DNA of 64,000 bases from Polynucleobacter finlandensis (GCF_018881755.1 NZ_JACVPS010000004.1:151266-215265); one strand, 5' to 3'; positions 20,069 to 31,039 are shown, numbered from the stretch's first letter. Numbers and translations are program-made. Notes: generated by a model not told the origin, from the sequence alone.

Positions 20069-21234
20069 CGTAATTTCAGACTAGACAAGCCTATTAAGAC
20101 CAATAAAATGGTGATAATCCAGAAGCGCACTACAACCTGTGTCTCTCTCCATCCACCCAACTCAAAATGGTGATGCAGAGGCGCCATGCGGAAAATGCGA
20201 CGGCCCTCTCCGTAACGTTTCTTGGTGTACTTAAACCAGAAAACTTGCAACATAACCGAAACAGTCTCTGCGACAAAAATGCCACCCATCACAAACAACA
20301 CAATCTCTTGTCGCACAATGACTGCAATCGTTCCTAAAGCGCCGCCCAGCGCAAGAGCACCAACATCCCCCATAAATACTTGGGCAGGATGAGTGTTGTA
20401 CCAAAGGAAAGCTAATCCAGCTCCGCCCATGGCTCCACAGAAAATCATTAACTCACCAGCCCCAGGGATGTAAGGGAAGAGTAAATATTTCGCATAAATT
20501 GCGTTACCCATGACATAAGCAAATGCACCAAGAGCAGCACCAACCAAAATGACAGGCATGATCACTAAGCCATCAAGGCCATCAGTCAAGTTCACGGCAT
20601 TGCTACTACCCACAATCACCAAGTAGCTCAAAATGATGAAGCCTAAAACACCCAGCGGGTAACTAACTTCTTTTATGAATGGGATCAGTAAATTTGACTT
20701 GGCTGGAAGATTTAAAGCAAAACCACTTCTCAACCAATCAAAAAATAATTGCAGCACTTTGAGGTTATTTACCTCAGAAACAGAGAAGGCTAAATAGATA
20801 GCGGCAAACAAACCAATTAAAGTCTGCCAAAAAAATTTCTCTCTAGACGCCATGCCCTTAGGGTCTTTATAGGCAACCTTGCGGTAATCATCAACCCAGC
20901 CGATCAAGCCAAAACCAAAGGTAACAATCATCACAATCCAAATAAAGCGATTACTGAGATCTGCCCAGAGGATGCAAGAAACAAAGATGCCAATCAGAAT
21001 CAATACGCCCCCCATGGTTGGCGTGCCTGATTTCACTAAATGCGTTTGCGGACCATCAGTGCGAACCGCCTGCCCCATCTTTAAGGCCGTTAATTTACGA
21101 ATGACCCAAGGTCCAGCAGCCAGCCCAATTAATAGAGCCGTCACGGTTGCCATCACTGCTCTAAAGGTGATGTAGTTGAATACCCTGAAAAAGCCGAAAT
21201 CCTCTTGCAACCACTGTGCCAACATTAAGAGCAT
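20065..21234 (-). CDS. mraY: Phospho-N-acetylmuramoyl-pentapeptide transferase MraY
   Basis: MraY attaches phospho-MurNAc-pentapeptide to undecaprenyl phosphate, forming lipid I. The 389-residue polytopic protein shows the conserved KSGTPTMGG block, GWVDDYRKV with the DD pair, [12 protein letters not shown] and [15 protein letters not shown], and ends in a basic MAPLHHHFE motif and a last helix. Its start lies inside the last codons of murF (10-base overlap), and its stop overlaps murD. Confidence 0.98.
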   Translation of the reverse strand: MLLMLAQWLQEDFGFFRVFNYITFRAVMATVTALLIGLAAGPWVIRKLTALKMGQAVRTDGPQTHLVKSGTPTMGGVLILIGIFVSCILWADLSNRFIWIVMIVTFGFGLIGWVDDYRKVAYKDPKGMASREKFFWQTLIGLFAAIYLAFSVSEVNNLKVLQLFFDWLRSGFALNLPAKSNLLIPFIKEVSYPLGVLGFIILSYLVIVGSSNAVNLTDGLDGLVIMPVILVGAALGAFAYVMGNAIYAKYLLFPYIPGAGELMIFCGAMGGAGLAFLWYNTHPAQVFMGDVGALALGGALGTIAVIVRQEIVLFVMGGIFVAETVSVMLQVFWFKYTKKRYGEGRRIFRMAPLHHHFELGGWRETQVVVRFWIITILLVLIGLSSLKLR

Positions 21235-22673
21235 GCTTTTGCCTCCTCTACCAAGGCTTGAACTACACGCTCCATGCGCATAAAACGCGACCCTTTAACC
21301 AAAATATTTAAATGCTTGTCGCTAGACTGCCGCAAACGAAGATCGCTCACTAATCTTGTGTTCAATACATTCACATCAGGGAAATGTTCTGCTGCTGAGG
21401 AAAGTTTCAACTTTTGCTTCATCTCTTCAAATCCCTGAAGTGCAAACTTGCATTGCTCCCCAATAGAAAAGAACTTAGAGATGCCTTGCTCTGCTGCATA
21501 TGCACCAACTTCATGATGAAAGGCAGAACCTTGATCGCCAACTTCACCCATATCTCCGAGTACCAGCCACGATGTTTTCCCAGATTGTTTTAAAGCATCA
21601 ATGGCAGCTCTTACGGAATCTGGATTGGCGTTGTAGCTATCATCAATTAAGGTGTGATGAGCATCTAAGGTTTTGGCCTGCATGCGCCCATTCACCGGAT
21701 CAAAAGACTCGAGACCCTCTTTTATCTTTTCTAAACTTACACCAGCAGCTACAGCCACTGCACTTGCCGCCAATGCATTGCGCACATTGTGGTTGCCTAA
21801 GGTTTTTAATTGAACCTCAATCACGCCTTGTGTCGTTTTGATTTCTACATGGCCATTACCTAGCAAGCTACCCCGAACTCCAGCCGCTTGATGATCTTGA
21901 TTAGGATTCAATACAAAATCGATAATCTTGCGACCCCCTGCCGCTTCACGCCAAAGCTCAGAGAATTCAGAATCGGCCGGAAATACCGCCACACCATCCT
22001 GAGGTAGAGCACGCAAAGCATCTGCATGCTCTTCTGCAACTGCAGCCACTGTTGCCATAAATTCTTGATGTTCACGCTGCGCGTTATTAATCAGTGCAAT
22101 ATTCGCAGCAGCAATATCTGCCAACTGCGCTGTTTCTCCTGGGTGATTCATGCCCAGCTCAATCACTGCCAATCGATCACTAGAACGCATACGCAAAAGA
22201 GTGAGCGGCAGACCAATATCATTGTTCAGATTGCCTTTGGTAACCAAAGTGCGCTCGTCTCCTACTGCCGCTTTAAAGATCGAGGCAATCATTTCTTTAA
22301 CTGTCGTTTTGCCATTGCTTCCCGTCACAAGGGCAACAGGAATAGAGTGCTGCTTGCGCCAAGCTTTGGCTAAAGCAGCTAGACCAACCCGAGTATCAGT
22401 CACACACACTGCAGCCAAGTTCTCAGGACATTTTTCCTGCTTGCTAATGAGTGCAGCACTTGCGCCCGCTTTAGCAACATCTAATAAGAAATCATGGGCA
22501 TCAAAGCGCTCGCCAGATAAGGTGATAAATAATTCGCCAGCACTAATCTGACGGCTGTCACTGCCGACCTTAGAGATAGTCAATTGCTGGGCATCTGCAC
22601 CAGAAATATTAATCAACTGGCTACCTGGCAGCATTGCATGGATCTGGGCAAGATTGGTCATTGCTAACATCAA
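21225..22673 (-). CDS. murF: UDP-N-acetylmuramoyl-tripeptide--D-alanyl-D-alanine ligase MurF
   Basis: MurF adds the D-Ala-D-Ala made by Ddl, completing the stem pentapeptide. The 482-residue product contains [24 protein letters not shown], the P-loop [31 protein letters not shown], and [18 protein letters not shown]. It opens with two Met codons at the murE junction, and the start overlaps the murE stop by 4 bases. Length fits the family. Confidence 0.97.
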   Translation of the reverse strand: MMLAMTNLAQIHAMLPGSQLINISGADAQQLTISKVGSDSRQISAGELFITLSGERFDAHDFLLDVAKAGASAALISKQEKCPENLAAVCVTDTRVGLAALAKAWRKQHSIPVALVTGSNGKTTVKEMIASIFKAAVGDERTLVTKGNLNNDIGLPLTLLRMRSSDRLAVIELGMNHPGETAQLADIAAANIALINNAQREHQEFMATVAAVAEEHADALRALPQDGVAVFPADSEFSELWREAAGGRKIIDFVLNPNQDHQAAGVRGSLLGNGHVEIKTTQGVIEVQLKTLGNHNVRNALAASAVAVAAGVSLEKIKEGLESFDPVNGRMQAKTLDAHHTLIDDSYNANPDSVRAAIDALKQSGKTSWLVLGDMGEVGDQGSAFHHEVGAYAAEQGISKFFSIGEQCKFALQGFEEMKQKLKLSSAAEHFPDVNVLNTRLVSDLRLRQSSDKHLNILVKGSRFMRMERVVQALVEEAKACS

Positions 22674-24220
22674 GCCATTCCTCCTGCCGCTAGAAGAACA
22701 TGTTCTTGATCAGAGAAATCAAACTTTTTACCTTTGATTTCTTGTGTAGACTCATGACCTTTTCCAGCCACCAATACAACATCAGCCGCATCAGCATGGC
22801 GCACTGCAGCCATAATTGCAGCGGCTCTATCTGGAACAGTTTGAATATTCTGCGCACCGGAATCCATACCAGAAAGGATCATCGAAATAATCGCTTCTGA
22901 CTCTTCTGATCTTGGGTTATCGCTAGTCAGCACAATATGGTCTGCATGCTGCTGCGCAACTTTTCCCATTTGTGGGCGTTTACCAGCATCTCGATCTCCG
23001 CCACACCCAAAGACACACCAAATCTTGCCACCGCGCGCGCTGGCAATCGGACGCAAAGCGAGTAATGCTTTTGCTAGCGCATCAGGGGTGTGGGCGTAAT
23101 CCACTACAACCACTGGCCCTTCAGATTTTTGGGTTTTATTTAAGGAAATCAATTCCATGCGACCCGCTACTGGTCGCAATAATCCCAAGCGCTTACTTGC
23201 CTGATCGCATGTCATACCCTGCGTTAGCAGAACTGCCCACACTGCCAAGCAATTGCTCAAATTAAATTCGCCTAATACAGCAGCGTTAACAACATGCTCT
23301 CCAATGCCCTGATGTACAAATAGAGAAGCGTAGCCGGCACCAGTCAGCACCGTATCTTTTGCATAAATACAATGCAGACGATCGCCAAACTTCTCAAAGC
23401 CAGCAAACTGATCTTTGCTTAGGGCGTAAGCCCATACTTTGATGCGATTCTGCGCTAATAATTGAGCAGCTAATTCACGACCAAACACATCATCCAGATT
23501 AACGACTGCATGCTCAACACCAGCCTGTTGGAATAGTTTTGCTTTTGCCTCAGCGTAATTGGCCATGCTGCCGTGATAATCAAGATGATCTTGACTGAGA
23601 TTGGTGAATACGGCGCAATTGAACTCTAGACCTGCCACTCGATCTTGCTCTAATGCATGCGATGAGACCTCCATCGCAATGTATTTAGCGCCTGCATCTA
23701 AAAACGCCTTTAACTGCGATTGCAAACGCGGTGCATCTGGGGTGGTATAGCCAGTCTGTACGAGAGCTCCAGGAAAACCTGAGCCTAAGGTACCCAAAAC
23801 AGCTGCGCGACTATTGGGCTGATCTAGCGCCTGAGCAAGCCATTGAGTAACAGTCGTTTTTCCGTTGGTGCCAGTCACACCGATCACTTGCAATTGCTTG
23901 CTGGGAAAGTCATACCACTGCGCGCATAAGCGCCCTGCTTGCTTTGCCAAGTTCTCAACAGCAAAGAATTTTGGATGATCCTGATACTCACCACTCATGC
24001 CTGCTGGATCAAATACCACTGCTTGAGCGCCGTTCTTTAAAGCAGCTGATATATAGTCGCGTCCGTCACGCAAAGCTTTGCCATGACCAACAGGGTAGGC
24101 AAAGAAAATATCACCAGCTTCAACTTGGCGACTATCAGCAGTCACTTTGGCTGATGGATCAAGCAAGCCATGCAAATGGTTTATTAAGTTAGCGGGTTTT
24201 ATATTCATCACCACACTCAT
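22670..24220 (-). CDS. murE: UDP-N-acetylmuramoyl-tripeptide synthetase MurE, probably meso-diaminopimelate-adding
   Basis: MurE adds the third residue to the peptidoglycan stem. The 516-residue product has DSRQVEAGDIFFA, the P-loop [42 protein letters not shown] and CVFGCGGDRDAGKRPQMG. The SDNPRSEES box in the C-terminal part is of the DNPR type associated with meso-diaminopimelate selection, as expected in a Gram-negative. It overlaps ftsI and murF by 4 bases each. Confidence 0.97.
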   Translation of the reverse strand: MSVVMNIKPANLINHLHGLLDPSAKVTADSRQVEAGDIFFAYPVGHGKALRDGRDYISAALKNGAQAVVFDPAGMSGEYQDHPKFFAVENLAKQAGRLCAQWYDFPSKQLQVIGVTGTNGKTTVTQWLAQALDQPNSRAAVLGTLGSGFPGALVQTGYTTPDAPRLQSQLKAFLDAGAKYIAMEVSSHALEQDRVAGLEFNCAVFTNLSQDHLDYHGSMANYAEAKAKLFQQAGVEHAVVNLDDVFGRELAAQLLAQNRIKVWAYALSKDQFAGFEKFGDRLHCIYAKDTVLTGAGYASLFVHQGIGEHVVNAAVLGEFNLSNCLAVWAVLLTQGMTCDQASKRLGLLRPVAGRMELISLNKTQKSEGPVVVVDYAHTPDALAKALLALRPIASARGGKIWCVFGCGGDRDAGKRPQMGKVAQQHADHIVLTSDNPRSEESEAIISMILSGMDSGAQNIQTVPDRAAAIMAAVRHADAADVVLVAGKGHESTQEIKGKKFDFSDQEHVLLAAGGMA

Positions 24221-25989
24221 CTTTTTAAAACCACAGGTTGTACTGATACGCTAGCAGCATGAATCTCAGCAGGGCCAGCACCATCTAAAACTGCTTGCTT
24301 CACACTGCTATCTGGAAGCACATTGAGCGTACGCAAAGTCTCGCTCACAATCGTGGAGAACACAGGCGCCGCAACATCGCCGCCATAATGGCTTCCACCA
24401 GTTGGCTCATCAATCATGACCGCAACTACAATCCGTGGCGCACTAATGGGAGCAATGCCAGCAAAGTAAGCGCGATAAGAATTCCCGTAACCTTTGCCAA
24501 CTAACTTATGTGCAGTACCTGTTTTACCGCCAACGCGATAGCCCTCTGCCTGCGCTTTTACTGCAGTACCGCCCGGCTCAGTCACAGTCTCAAGCATGGC
24601 ACGCATTTCTGTAGCCGTTTTAGCTGAGAGCACTTTTGTGCCGGGTTTGAATTCTGGACTGCGCTCAATGGTCAATGGCACTAACTCGCCGTCACGCGCA
24701 AAAATTGTATAAGCACGCGCAACTTGAAATAAAGATGCGGAGATGCCATAACCAAAAGCAATACGAGCTTGATCTGTGGGCATCCACTTCTTGAATGGAT
24801 GAACCGTGCCAGCCACCGCGCCAGGAAATCCAATTTTAGGAGCCTGTCCCAAACCCACGGAGGTATAAAAATTCCACATCTCTTCTGCAGAGAGATTATT
24901 CATGGCAATTTTGGCTGTACCAATATTGCTAGACTTTTGAATAATCTCTGCAACGGTTAAGTTTCCGTAGGGGTGGGTGTCAGTAATAGGCTTAGGGCCA
25001 ACTAAATACTTGGCACCAATCACCATATTAGTATTTGGTGCTACTACGCCCTTCTCTAGTGCAATAGAGATCGTGAAAGGCTTCATGGTCGACCCCGGCT
25101 CAAACGTGTCTGTCATAACACGATTGCGCAACTGCTCGCCACTCAAATTTCTACGGTCATTCGGGTTGTAACTTGGGTAATTTGCCAAGGCCAAAATTTC
25201 GCCTGTTTGCGTATCCAAGACTACTGCACCGCCAGCTTTGGCATGATGCTGCTCAACCGCACCCTTCACAGCGTTGTAAGCTAGATACTGAATCTTGCTA
25301 TCAATAGAGAGTTGAAGATCCTTACCGTTTTGTGGGAACTGTTCAATCGCGACATCTTCAACCACTCGGCCCAAGCGATCTACTACTACACGTCGCTGAC
25401 CAGGGTGTCCTGCTAAATCTTTTTCCCGCGAAAGCTCCATACCCTCTTGGCCACGATCTTCGACGTTGGTAAACCCTACCACGTGTGCCATTGCCTCACC
25501 CTCTGGATAAAAGCGACGGTACTCATTATTTAAGCCAATGCCTGGGATTTCTAATTTCTTAATCTGCTGTGCAACATCTGGATCAACCTGACGTTTCAAG
25601 AAAACCTGCTTACGCTCTTCTTTTAGTTTTTTACGCAAATCATGCTCACTCATCTGCAAAAGACTCGCAAGCTTCTGAACTTTTTCTGCAGATAAATCAT
25701 CTGGAACGGTATCGTTATATGCAATCACCGACTTTGCTTCAAGACTAGTAGCTATGACCATGCCGTTACGATCTAAAATTTTTCCACGACTCGCCGGCAA
25801 CTCAAGTTCCCGCTGTGTGCCACGCACCGCTTTTGCTTCATAAAATGCATTTCCTGGGCCTTGGATCCAGAAAGCCCGAATCAAGAGCAATGTAAATACA
25901 AAAAACAAAAGGAATAACATCAAGCGCGACCGCCACATTGGCAGACGCAACACTAAATTTGGAGAAGTAGAAAATCCTACCGGCCTCAC
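24217..25989 (-). CDS. ftsI: Septal transpeptidase FtsI (penicillin-binding protein 3)
   Basis: FtsI crosslinks septal peptidoglycan. The 590-residue product has an N-terminal membrane anchor (LMLFLLFFVFTLLLIRAFWI), a pedestal domain beginning RGTQRELELPASRGKILDRNG, and a class B PBP transpeptidase domain. Its catalytic motifs are FEPGSTMKPF (SxxK), SSNIGTAK (SxN) and GGKTGTAHK (KTG). A Pro- and Val-rich C-terminal tail follows. Its start overlaps ftsL by 4 bases. Confidence 0.97.
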   Translation of the reverse strand: MRPVGFSTSPNLVLRLPMWRSRLMLFLLFFVFTLLLIRAFWIQGPGNAFYEAKAVRGTQRELELPASRGKILDRNGMVIATSLEAKSVIAYNDTVPDDLSAEKVQKLASLLQMSEHDLRKKLKEERKQVFLKRQVDPDVAQQIKKLEIPGIGLNNEYRRFYPEGEAMAHVVGFTNVEDRGQEGMELSREKDLAGHPGQRRVVVDRLGRVVEDVAIEQFPQNGKDLQLSIDSKIQYLAYNAVKGAVEQHHAKAGGAVVLDTQTGEILALANYPSYNPNDRRNLSGEQLRNRVMTDTFEPGSTMKPFTISIALEKGVVAPNTNMVIGAKYLVGPKPITDTHPYGNLTVAEIIQKSSNIGTAKIAMNNLSAEEMWNFYTSVGLGQAPKIGFPGAVAGTVHPFKKWMPTDQARIAFGYGISASLFQVARAYTIFARDGELVPLTIERSPEFKPGTKVLSAKTATEMRAMLETVTEPGGTAVKAQAEGYRVGGKTGTAHKLVGKGYGNSYRAYFAGIAPISAPRIVVAVMIDEPTGGSHYGGDVAAPVFSTIVSETLRTLNVLPDSSVKQAVLDGAGPAEIHAASVSVQPVVLKR

Positions 25990-26252
25990 TTAGCCTCCTT
26001 GAGGTACAAAGTACGCTCAGGTGAGATTGGTATCATGCGCAATTGATTACGAGCTACATCGCGGATGCGTGCAGACTTTGAAAGATTGCGTTGCTCATAC
26101 TCCAAGCGCAACCAATCTTGATTTAATTTGTATTCTTCAACTTGTGTGCGCTCTAAAGCCACAAATAATTTACGCGCGCGCTGCTGCGCTGCCACTAAAG
26201 ATAATGCGCAAATCAGTAATAGGGATAATAAGGTTAGGGTTGCACGATTCAT
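25986..26252 (-). CDS. ftsL: Cell division protein FtsL
   Basis: FtsL forms the FtsQLB complex that activates FtsWI. The 88-residue product has the expected plan: a very short cytoplasmic start, one membrane helix ([18 protein letters not shown]), then a heptad-like periplasmic coil rich in Glu, Arg and Leu. Sequence conservation of FtsL is low; the call rests on size, topology and position between rsmH and ftsI, each overlapping by 4 bases. Confidence 0.93.
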   Translation of the reverse strand: MNRATLTLLSLLLICALSLVAAQQRARKLFVALERTQVEEYKLNQDWLRLEYEQRNLSKSARIRDVARNQLRMIPISPERTLYLKEAK

Positions 26253-27199
26253 GCAAGTACTCCCAAACGTTTTTCTGCGATACGCATAATTGCTGAACGA
26301 GCACGTGGATTCTCATTTACCTCTTCACTGCTAGGTTTAACGCGGCCAATAATTTCCAAAGCACTTTGTGGCAAGTCTTTTTCACGCACAGGCAGTCCAC
26401 GCGGAACTTCTACCTTTGCATGAGACTGCAAAAATTGCTTCACAATCCGATCTTCCAAAGAGTGAAAGCTAATGACTGCCAGTCGAGCACCAGGCTTTAG
26501 TAATGTCAATGCAGCTTTAAGGCCTAATTCCAAATCTTCAAGCTCGCGATTAATAAAAATCCGCAATGCTTGAAAAGTTCTTGTGGCTGGATCTTGCCCA
26601 GCCTCTCTCGTGCGCACCACAGTCGCAACTAGGCTAGCCAATTGCAAAGTGGTTTTTGGTGACAAACCTTCCTCGCGTTTTGCCACAATAGCTTTAGCGA
26701 TCTGAAATGCAAAACGCTCTTCCCCGTAAGTCTTAATCACGCGTGTGATTTCCTCCTGAGGCGCTTGTTCTAACCATGCTGCAGCTGTCAAACCATGATC
26801 GGTATCCATCCGCATGTCGAGCGGACCTTCGCGACGAAAAGAAAACCCCCGATGAGCTTCGTCTACCTGCGGAGAACTGATACCCAAGTCCAGCAAAATG
26901 CCATCGACTGATTCTGGTTCCGCGTACTGATCCATCTGCGCAAAACTGTTGTGCACAATCGTCAAGCGTGGATCTTTGATTGCATTGCCCACTGCGATCG
27001 CGTCCAAATCCTTGTCGAATGAAATCATGCGCGCATTCGGACCCAACTCTTTGAGTAATGCTTGCGTATGACCGCCACGGCCAAAGGTCCCATCGATCAA
27101 TAGAATGTTTTTTGATGAATCTGAATCTTGAATGAGCGGACTGTTGATCAGCGCCGTCACCGCCTCGGCCAGTAACACTGGGCGATGAGTTATGTTCAT
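26249..27199 (-). CDS. rsmH: 16S rRNA (cytosine-1402 N4) methyltransferase RsmH
   Basis: RsmH (MraW) methylates C1402 in the 16S rRNA decoding centre with S-adenosylmethionine. The 316-residue product begins [17 protein letters not shown]. It shows [59 protein letters not shown] (span of the substrate-binding core) and [15 protein letters not shown]. It is the second gene of the dcw cluster, starting 12 bases after mraZ. Confidence 0.97.
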   Translation of the reverse strand: MNITHRPVLLAEAVTALINSPLIQDSDSSKNILLIDGTFGRGGHTQALLKELGPNARMISFDKDLDAIAVGNAIKDPRLTIVHNSFAQMDQYAEPESVDGILLDLGISSPQVDEAHRGFSFRREGPLDMRMDTDHGLTAAAWLEQAPQEEITRVIKTYGEERFAFQIAKAIVAKREEGLSPKTTLQLASLVATVVRTREAGQDPATRTFQALRIFINRELEDLELGLKAALTLLKPGARLAVISFHSLEDRIVKQFLQSHAKVEVPRGLPVREKDLPQSALEIIGRVKPSSEEVNENPRARSAIMRIAEKRLGVLA

Positions 27200-27211
27200 G
27201 GCACCCTGTCA

Positions 27212-27640
27212 TCAAAAATTAAATTGCTTTAGTGCTTCAGGCATGCCTTGCGCAATGGCAGCCTGTTCTTTTGCGGAGTATGTTGCTGAATCCCACAACT
27301 CCAAGTGACTACCCATGCCAAGCAGCATCACTTCTTTTTCAATGCCCGCTGCGGCACGCAGCTCTGGGCTAACCAAGATTCTTCCTGCGCTGTCCAAATC
27401 TACCTCGGCAGCATTGCCAAGGAAAATTCGGCGCCACCAATGGGCATCCATTGGCAACTGCGCAACTTTTGATCGGAAACTTTCCCACTCCGGCCGAGGA
27501 AATAGCAAAAGACATCCATCGGGGTGTTTGGTGAGCGTGACTCTGCCTTCGCCTTGTACCAACAAGGCGTCACGATGCTTTGCCGGCACAGACATGCGGC
27601 CTTTTGCATCTAAATTGAGAGCTGACGCACCTTGAAACAC
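27212..27640 (-). CDS. mraZ: Transcriptional regulator MraZ
   Basis: MraZ is an AbrB-fold DNA-binding ring protein that represses the dcw promoter. The 142-residue product has two tandem copies of the domain: [25 protein letters not shown] at the start and [24 protein letters not shown] in the second half. I chose the GTG at 27640 because it yields the usual MFQGAS start; a TTG one codon upstream is in frame. Three GTGGG-type repeats, its own binding site, sit immediately upstream. Confidence 0.95.
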   Translation of the reverse strand: MFQGASALNLDAKGRMSVPAKHRDALLVQGEGRVTLTKHPDGCLLLFPRPEWESFRSKVAQLPMDAHWWRRIFLGNAAEVDLDSAGRILVSPELRAAAGIEKEVMLLGMGSHLELWDSATYSAKEQAAIAQGMPEALKQFNF

Positions 27641-27647
27641 CAATTAC

Positions 27648-27672
27648 CCCACTTTTTCACACTTCCTCCCAC
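27648..27672 (-). promoter_or_regulatory. MraZ operator: three GTGGG-type repeats at 10-base spacing
   Basis: On the minus strand, GTGGG (27672-27668), GTGTG (27662-27658) and GTGGG (27652-27648) recur exactly every 10 bases. This matches the known MraZ box of direct repeats on one DNA face. The distal repeat touches the -10 element and the proximal one lies 7 bases from the start codon, so binding could block both transcription and the ribosome site. Confidence 0.8.
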
Positions 27673-27699
27673 TTTAGAGGATCAATATAAGAGGGTCAA
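27671..27699 (-). promoter_or_regulatory. Sigma-70 type promoter of the dcw cluster
   Basis: On the minus strand TTGACC (27699-27694) and TAAAGT (27676-27671) are separated by 17 bases, a good -35/-10 pair. The -10 overlaps the first MraZ repeat. This is probably the main entry for transcription of mraZ and the genes after it. Confidence 0.65.
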
Positions 27700-27731
27700 G
27701 TGTTTTAAGGGCTTTTTTTAGGAATTTCTCT

Positions 27732-27747
27732 AGTGATTACAATCACT
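27732..27747. repeat. Perfect 7-bp inverted repeat upstream of the dcw promoter
   Basis: AGTGATT and AATCACT flank a 2-base centre, about 35 bases upstream of the -35 element. The size and symmetry suit a dimeric regulator, but none is identified. Confidence 0.45.
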
Positions 27748-27854
27748 TAGCGTCGTGTGTTAAGAAAATGGTGATATAAAAATTACTACTTGAAACAAGA
27801 GCTTGGAAAATACACTTAAGAATAGGTCTTAGCTATTTGCCCCAATAATGGGTC

Positions 27855-27882
27855 AATATACTGTATTAAAGAACAGTATATT
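27855..27882. repeat. AT-rich hairpin in the coq7-mraZ gap
   Basis: AATATACTGT and ACAGTATATT form a perfect 10-bp stem around an 8-base loop. It lies just after coq7 (minus strand) without a T run. It may be a weak terminator for coq7 or a binding site. The rest of the gap holds the dcw promoter and MraZ box and no gene. Confidence 0.45.
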
Positions 27883-27915
27883 AATTTTGGCATTACCCCA
27901 ACAGCGCATCAAAAA

Positions 27916-28545
27916 TCAGATTTTATAGGCACTCGTTGTCATGATCTTAGACATCGCCTTCATCATCTGCTGAACGGGTCTGGGTAAAGACGCTCCGCCC
28001 GCTTGCACGGCAGCCTGTCCATGCTCAATTTCATCTAGACGCATTTGATCAACAATTGCACGCGAACGATGATCATTTTGGGGTAATTTTTCTGAGTGAC
28101 TTTCGAGATGATTTTCTACTTGCTTTTCTGTTTCAGCAACAAATCCTAAACTCCACTTATCGCCCGCTAAGCCAGCAATCATACCAATTGCAAAGGATCC
28201 GGCATACCAAAATGGATTGAGATAGCTCGTATGAGAACCGAGCTCATGTAAGCGTGTTTCGCACCAAGCTAAGTGGTCCATTTCTTCTTGCCCAGAATGA
28301 TGCAACATCTCCTGAATCTCTGGATTTCTAGCAAATAATTTTTGTGATTGGTAAAGTGCTTGAGCGCAAACTTCACCCACATGATTTACCCGCATTAAGC
28401 CGGCAGCATGCTCTCGCTCGGAAGACTCCAAAACCACTTCAGAGTGCACATCTGCACCCGGGGTTTGCCGGTGTGCATTGGCACCACCAACGACCGACCG
28501 AAGGGCGGTATCAAACTCAATAATGAAGCGATCTAACAGGGCCAT
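27916..28545 (-). CDS. coq7: Coq7 family demethoxyubiquinone hydroxylase
   Basis: Coq7 is a di-iron monooxygenase that hydroxylates the demethoxy-benzoquinol ring late in ubiquinone synthesis. The 209-residue product has the ferritin-like iron ligands in [30 protein letters not shown], the [13 protein letters not shown] stretch and [10 protein letters not shown] hydrophobic helix ([26 protein letters not shown]) would dip into the membrane. Many proteobacteria use UbiF here; this organism uses the Coq7 type. It lies 14 bases after bioB on the same strand but is unrelated to biotin. Confidence 0.95.
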   Translation of the reverse strand: MALLDRFIIEFDTALRSVVGGANAHRQTPGADVHSEVVLESSEREHAAGLMRVNHVGEVCAQALYQSQKLFARNPEIQEMLHHSGQEEMDHLAWCETRLHELGSHTSYLNPFWYAGSFAIGMIAGLAGDKWSLGFVAETEKQVENHLESHSEKLPQNDHRSRAIVDQMRLDEIEHGQAAVQAGGASLPRPVQQMMKAMSKIMTTSAYKI

Positions 28546-28559
28546 TTCTGCGCAAAAGC

Positions 28560-29597
28560 TTAGATGAGAACTTCAGCTTTGCAATTCTGCTTTGTCTTTA
28601 ATCCAAGCTCTGCCAATAGTGCACGGTCTTGTTCTGCCTCGGGATTACCGGTAGTAAGTAGTTGCTCACCATAGAAAATAGAGTTGGCACCAGCCAAAAA
28701 ACACATGGCCTGAACCGCTCTTCCAAGCTCTTGGCGACCAGCAGATAAACGCACTCTAGCTTTAGGCATCGTAATGCGCGCAATCGCAATCGTTCTCACA
28801 AATTCGAGCGGATCCATTGGCTTCTGATCCGCCATAGGGGTACCAGCAACCGGCACCAAATGATTGATCGGAACTGACTCTGGATAAGGGCTCAAATTTG
28901 CCAATTGAGCCAAGAAAGCTGCCCGCTGTTCACGCGACTCCCCCATACCCACAATACCGCCACAGCAAACCGACATCCCTGCTGCGCGAACATTAGACAG
29001 TGTGTCTAGGCGATCCTGATAACCCCTCGTTGAAATAACCGAGCGATAAAAATCTTCACTGGTATCCAGGTTATGGTTATAGAAGTCCAACCCCGCTTCC
29101 TGAAGGGCCTCGGCCTGATCAGCCTCCAACATACCCAAAGTGGCACAGGTCTCTAAGCCCAGGGCTTTTACGCCCTTAATCATGGCAGTCACTTTTTCAA
29201 TATCTCGGTCTTTAGGCTCGCGCCAAGCAGCGCCCATGCAAAAACGGTTGGAGCCGGCAGCTTTAGCTGCTTTAGCAGCCTCCAGCACTTCTTCCAAATC
29301 CAGCAACTTGCTCGCCTTGACGTCTGTGTCATAACGCGCAGCTTGAGGGCAATACCCACAATCTTCTGGACAACCGCCAGTCTTAATGGATAAGAGGGTT
29401 GCCAATTCCACATCGCCTTCGGGGAAGTTGGTACGATGCGTCTGCGCAGCCTCTAACATCAAATCATTGAATGGCAAGTCAAATAAAGCCTCAATCTGGG
29501 CAACAGTCCAGGCGCCAGAAGCATTTACCTCCCTATGTAAATCTGCCTTTGATTTGACATGGGTAAGGGGTTTTTCAGTACTTTGTACGTCCAGCAT
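28560..29597 (-). CDS. bioB: Biotin synthase BioB
   Basis: BioB is a radical SAM enzyme that inserts sulfur into dethiobiotin. The 345-residue product has the CxxxCxxC cluster motif as [12 protein letters not shown], with [10 protein letters not shown] typical of BioB. It also shows [41 protein letters not shown] (span), and the Arg ligand of the second cluster in [13 protein letters not shown]. It is divergent from bioA-bioF-bioD with an 86-base gap; I see no clear BirA-type operator there. Confidence 0.97.
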   Translation of the reverse strand: MLDVQSTEKPLTHVKSKADLHREVNASGAWTVAQIEALFDLPFNDLMLEAAQTHRTNFPEGDVELATLLSIKTGGCPEDCGYCPQAARYDTDVKASKLLDLEEVLEAAKAAKAAGSNRFCMGAAWREPKDRDIEKVTAMIKGVKALGLETCATLGMLEADQAEALQEAGLDFYNHNLDTSEDFYRSVISTRGYQDRLDTLSNVRAAGMSVCCGGIVGMGESREQRAAFLAQLANLSPYPESVPINHLVPVAGTPMADQKPMDPLEFVRTIAIARITMPKARVRLSAGRQELGRAVQAMCFLAGANSIFYGEQLLTTGNPEAEQDRALLAELGLKTKQNCKAEVLI

Positions 29598-29683
29598 GGG
29601 TAAATTCCAGAAAATAGATCAAATCAAGTCATAAACATAACAGATGGAAGCTTAGATTAGGAAAAACTAGTGGTCAAATATCA

Positions 29684-31039
29684 ATGATGAAAAAGAAGGT
29701 TATTCCTGATGTAAATCAAAAGCACTGGGTTGAAAGAAGCTTGGAGGCGGTTTGGCATCCCTGCACCCAGATGAAACATCATGAGTCTTTTCCGCTCATT
29801 GCCATTACCCATGGCAAGGGGCCTTGGCTCTACGACGATAACGACAACGCCTTCTTAGATTGCATTAGCTCCTGGTGGACCAACTTATTTGGACACTCCA
29901 ATCCACGCATTAATCGGGCCATTTGCAATCAATTAGAAAAAATTGAGCACGTGATGCTAGCGGGCTTTACCCACCCACCCGTTGTCCAACTTTCTGAAAA
30001 GCTGTCCGCTTTAACAAAAGGTAATTTGGGGCATGCCTTCTACGCATCCGATGGCGCATCTGCAGTGGAGATAGCCTTGAAGATGAGTCACCACTTTTGG
30101 CAACTCAATAACAAGCCCAATAAGAAAAAGTTTGTTTGCTTAGAAAATGGTTATCACGGAGAAACGCTTGGTGCGCTAGCGGTAACAGACGTTGCTATTT
30201 TTCGAGACGCCTATGGCTCACTCCTGCAAGATGTATTTACCGTTGCGTCGCCAGATGCCCGCAAAGCGAAGTCTGGTGAAAGCGCTGAGGATGTTGCCAA
30301 GCAAGCTGCCAATGCTCTTGAAAAACTGTTTGAGCAAGAACATCAGAATATTGCTGCCATCATTGTTGAACCACTAGTTCAGTGTGCAGGACAGATGGCA
30401 ATGTACTCACCAGAATATTTGCGGCAAGTCAGAATGCTCTGCGATCGCTTTGATATTCACCTCATCGCGGATGAGATTGCTGTTGGCTGCGGACGCAGCG
30501 GTAAATTTTTTGCCTGTGAGCACGCTGGTATCTGGCCAGACTTTCTGACGCTATCCAAAGGGATTAGCGGTGGCTATCTTCCATTGTCGCTCTGCCTCAC
30601 TACAGAAAAAATGTATCGCGCCTTCTATAGTGATCAAACAAAAAATGGTTTCTTACATTCACATTCCTACACGGGAAATCCTCTAGCGTGTTCAGCAGCT
30701 CTAGCTTGCCTAGAGATATTTGAAACAGAAAATATTCTCGAGAAGAATCTGATCCAGGCGCAAGAACTTGCCAACTCATTTGCTTGGGCTAAAACAGATG
30801 CGCGCATTGAGCACTGGCGTCAGCAAGGGATGATTTTGGCCTTTGATATCAAACATGAATCGATGAAAAACCCAAATGCCTTCCCACGTGAAATGTTCTC
30901 CGCAAGCTTAGATGAAGGCGTACTCATTCGTCCTATTGGCAATACTGTCTATGTCATGCCCCCTTATATTCTGTCTTCGACTGAAACTCTGCAAATGGGC
31001 GAAGCAGTACAGCGTGCATTAAATAAGGCGCTCGCATGA
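29684..31039 (+). CDS. bioA: Adenosylmethionine-8-amino-7-oxononanoate aminotransferase BioA
   Basis: BioA is a PLP enzyme that uses S-adenosylmethionine as amino donor to make 7,8-diaminopelargonate. The 451-residue class III aminotransferase starts MMKKKVIPDV and shows VWHPCTQMKHHE near the start (BioA-type), ISSWWTNLFGHSNP, ASDGASAVEIALKMSHHFW, NGYHGETLGALAV and TLSKGISGGYLPLSLCL with the PLP lysine. It begins the plus-strand biotin operon and overlaps bioF by 4 bases. Confidence 0.97.
   Translation: MMKKKVIPDVNQKHWVERSLEAVWHPCTQMKHHESFPLIAITHGKGPWLYDDNDNAFLDCISSWWTNLFGHSNPRINRAICNQLEKIEHVMLAGFTHPPVVQLSEKLSALTKGNLGHAFYASDGASAVEIALKMSHHFWQLNNKPNKKKFVCLENGYHGETLGALAVTDVAIFRDAYGSLLQDVFTVASPDARKAKSGESAEDVAKQAANALEKLFEQEHQNIAAIIVEPLVQCAGQMAMYSPEYLRQVRMLCDRFDIHLIADEIAVGCGRSGKFFACEHAGIWPDFLTLSKGISGGYLPLSLCLTTEKMYRAFYSDQTKNGFLHSHSYTGNPLACSAALACLEIFETENILEKNLIQAQELANSFAWAKTDARIEHWRQQGMILAFDIKHESMKNPNAFPREMFSASLDEGVLIRPIGNTVYVMPPYILSSTETLQMGEAVQRALNKALA

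Noticed and set aside
29598..29683. BirA operator between bioB and bioA
   Set aside because: No TTGTAAACC / GGTTTACAA-type pair is visible in the 86-base gap.
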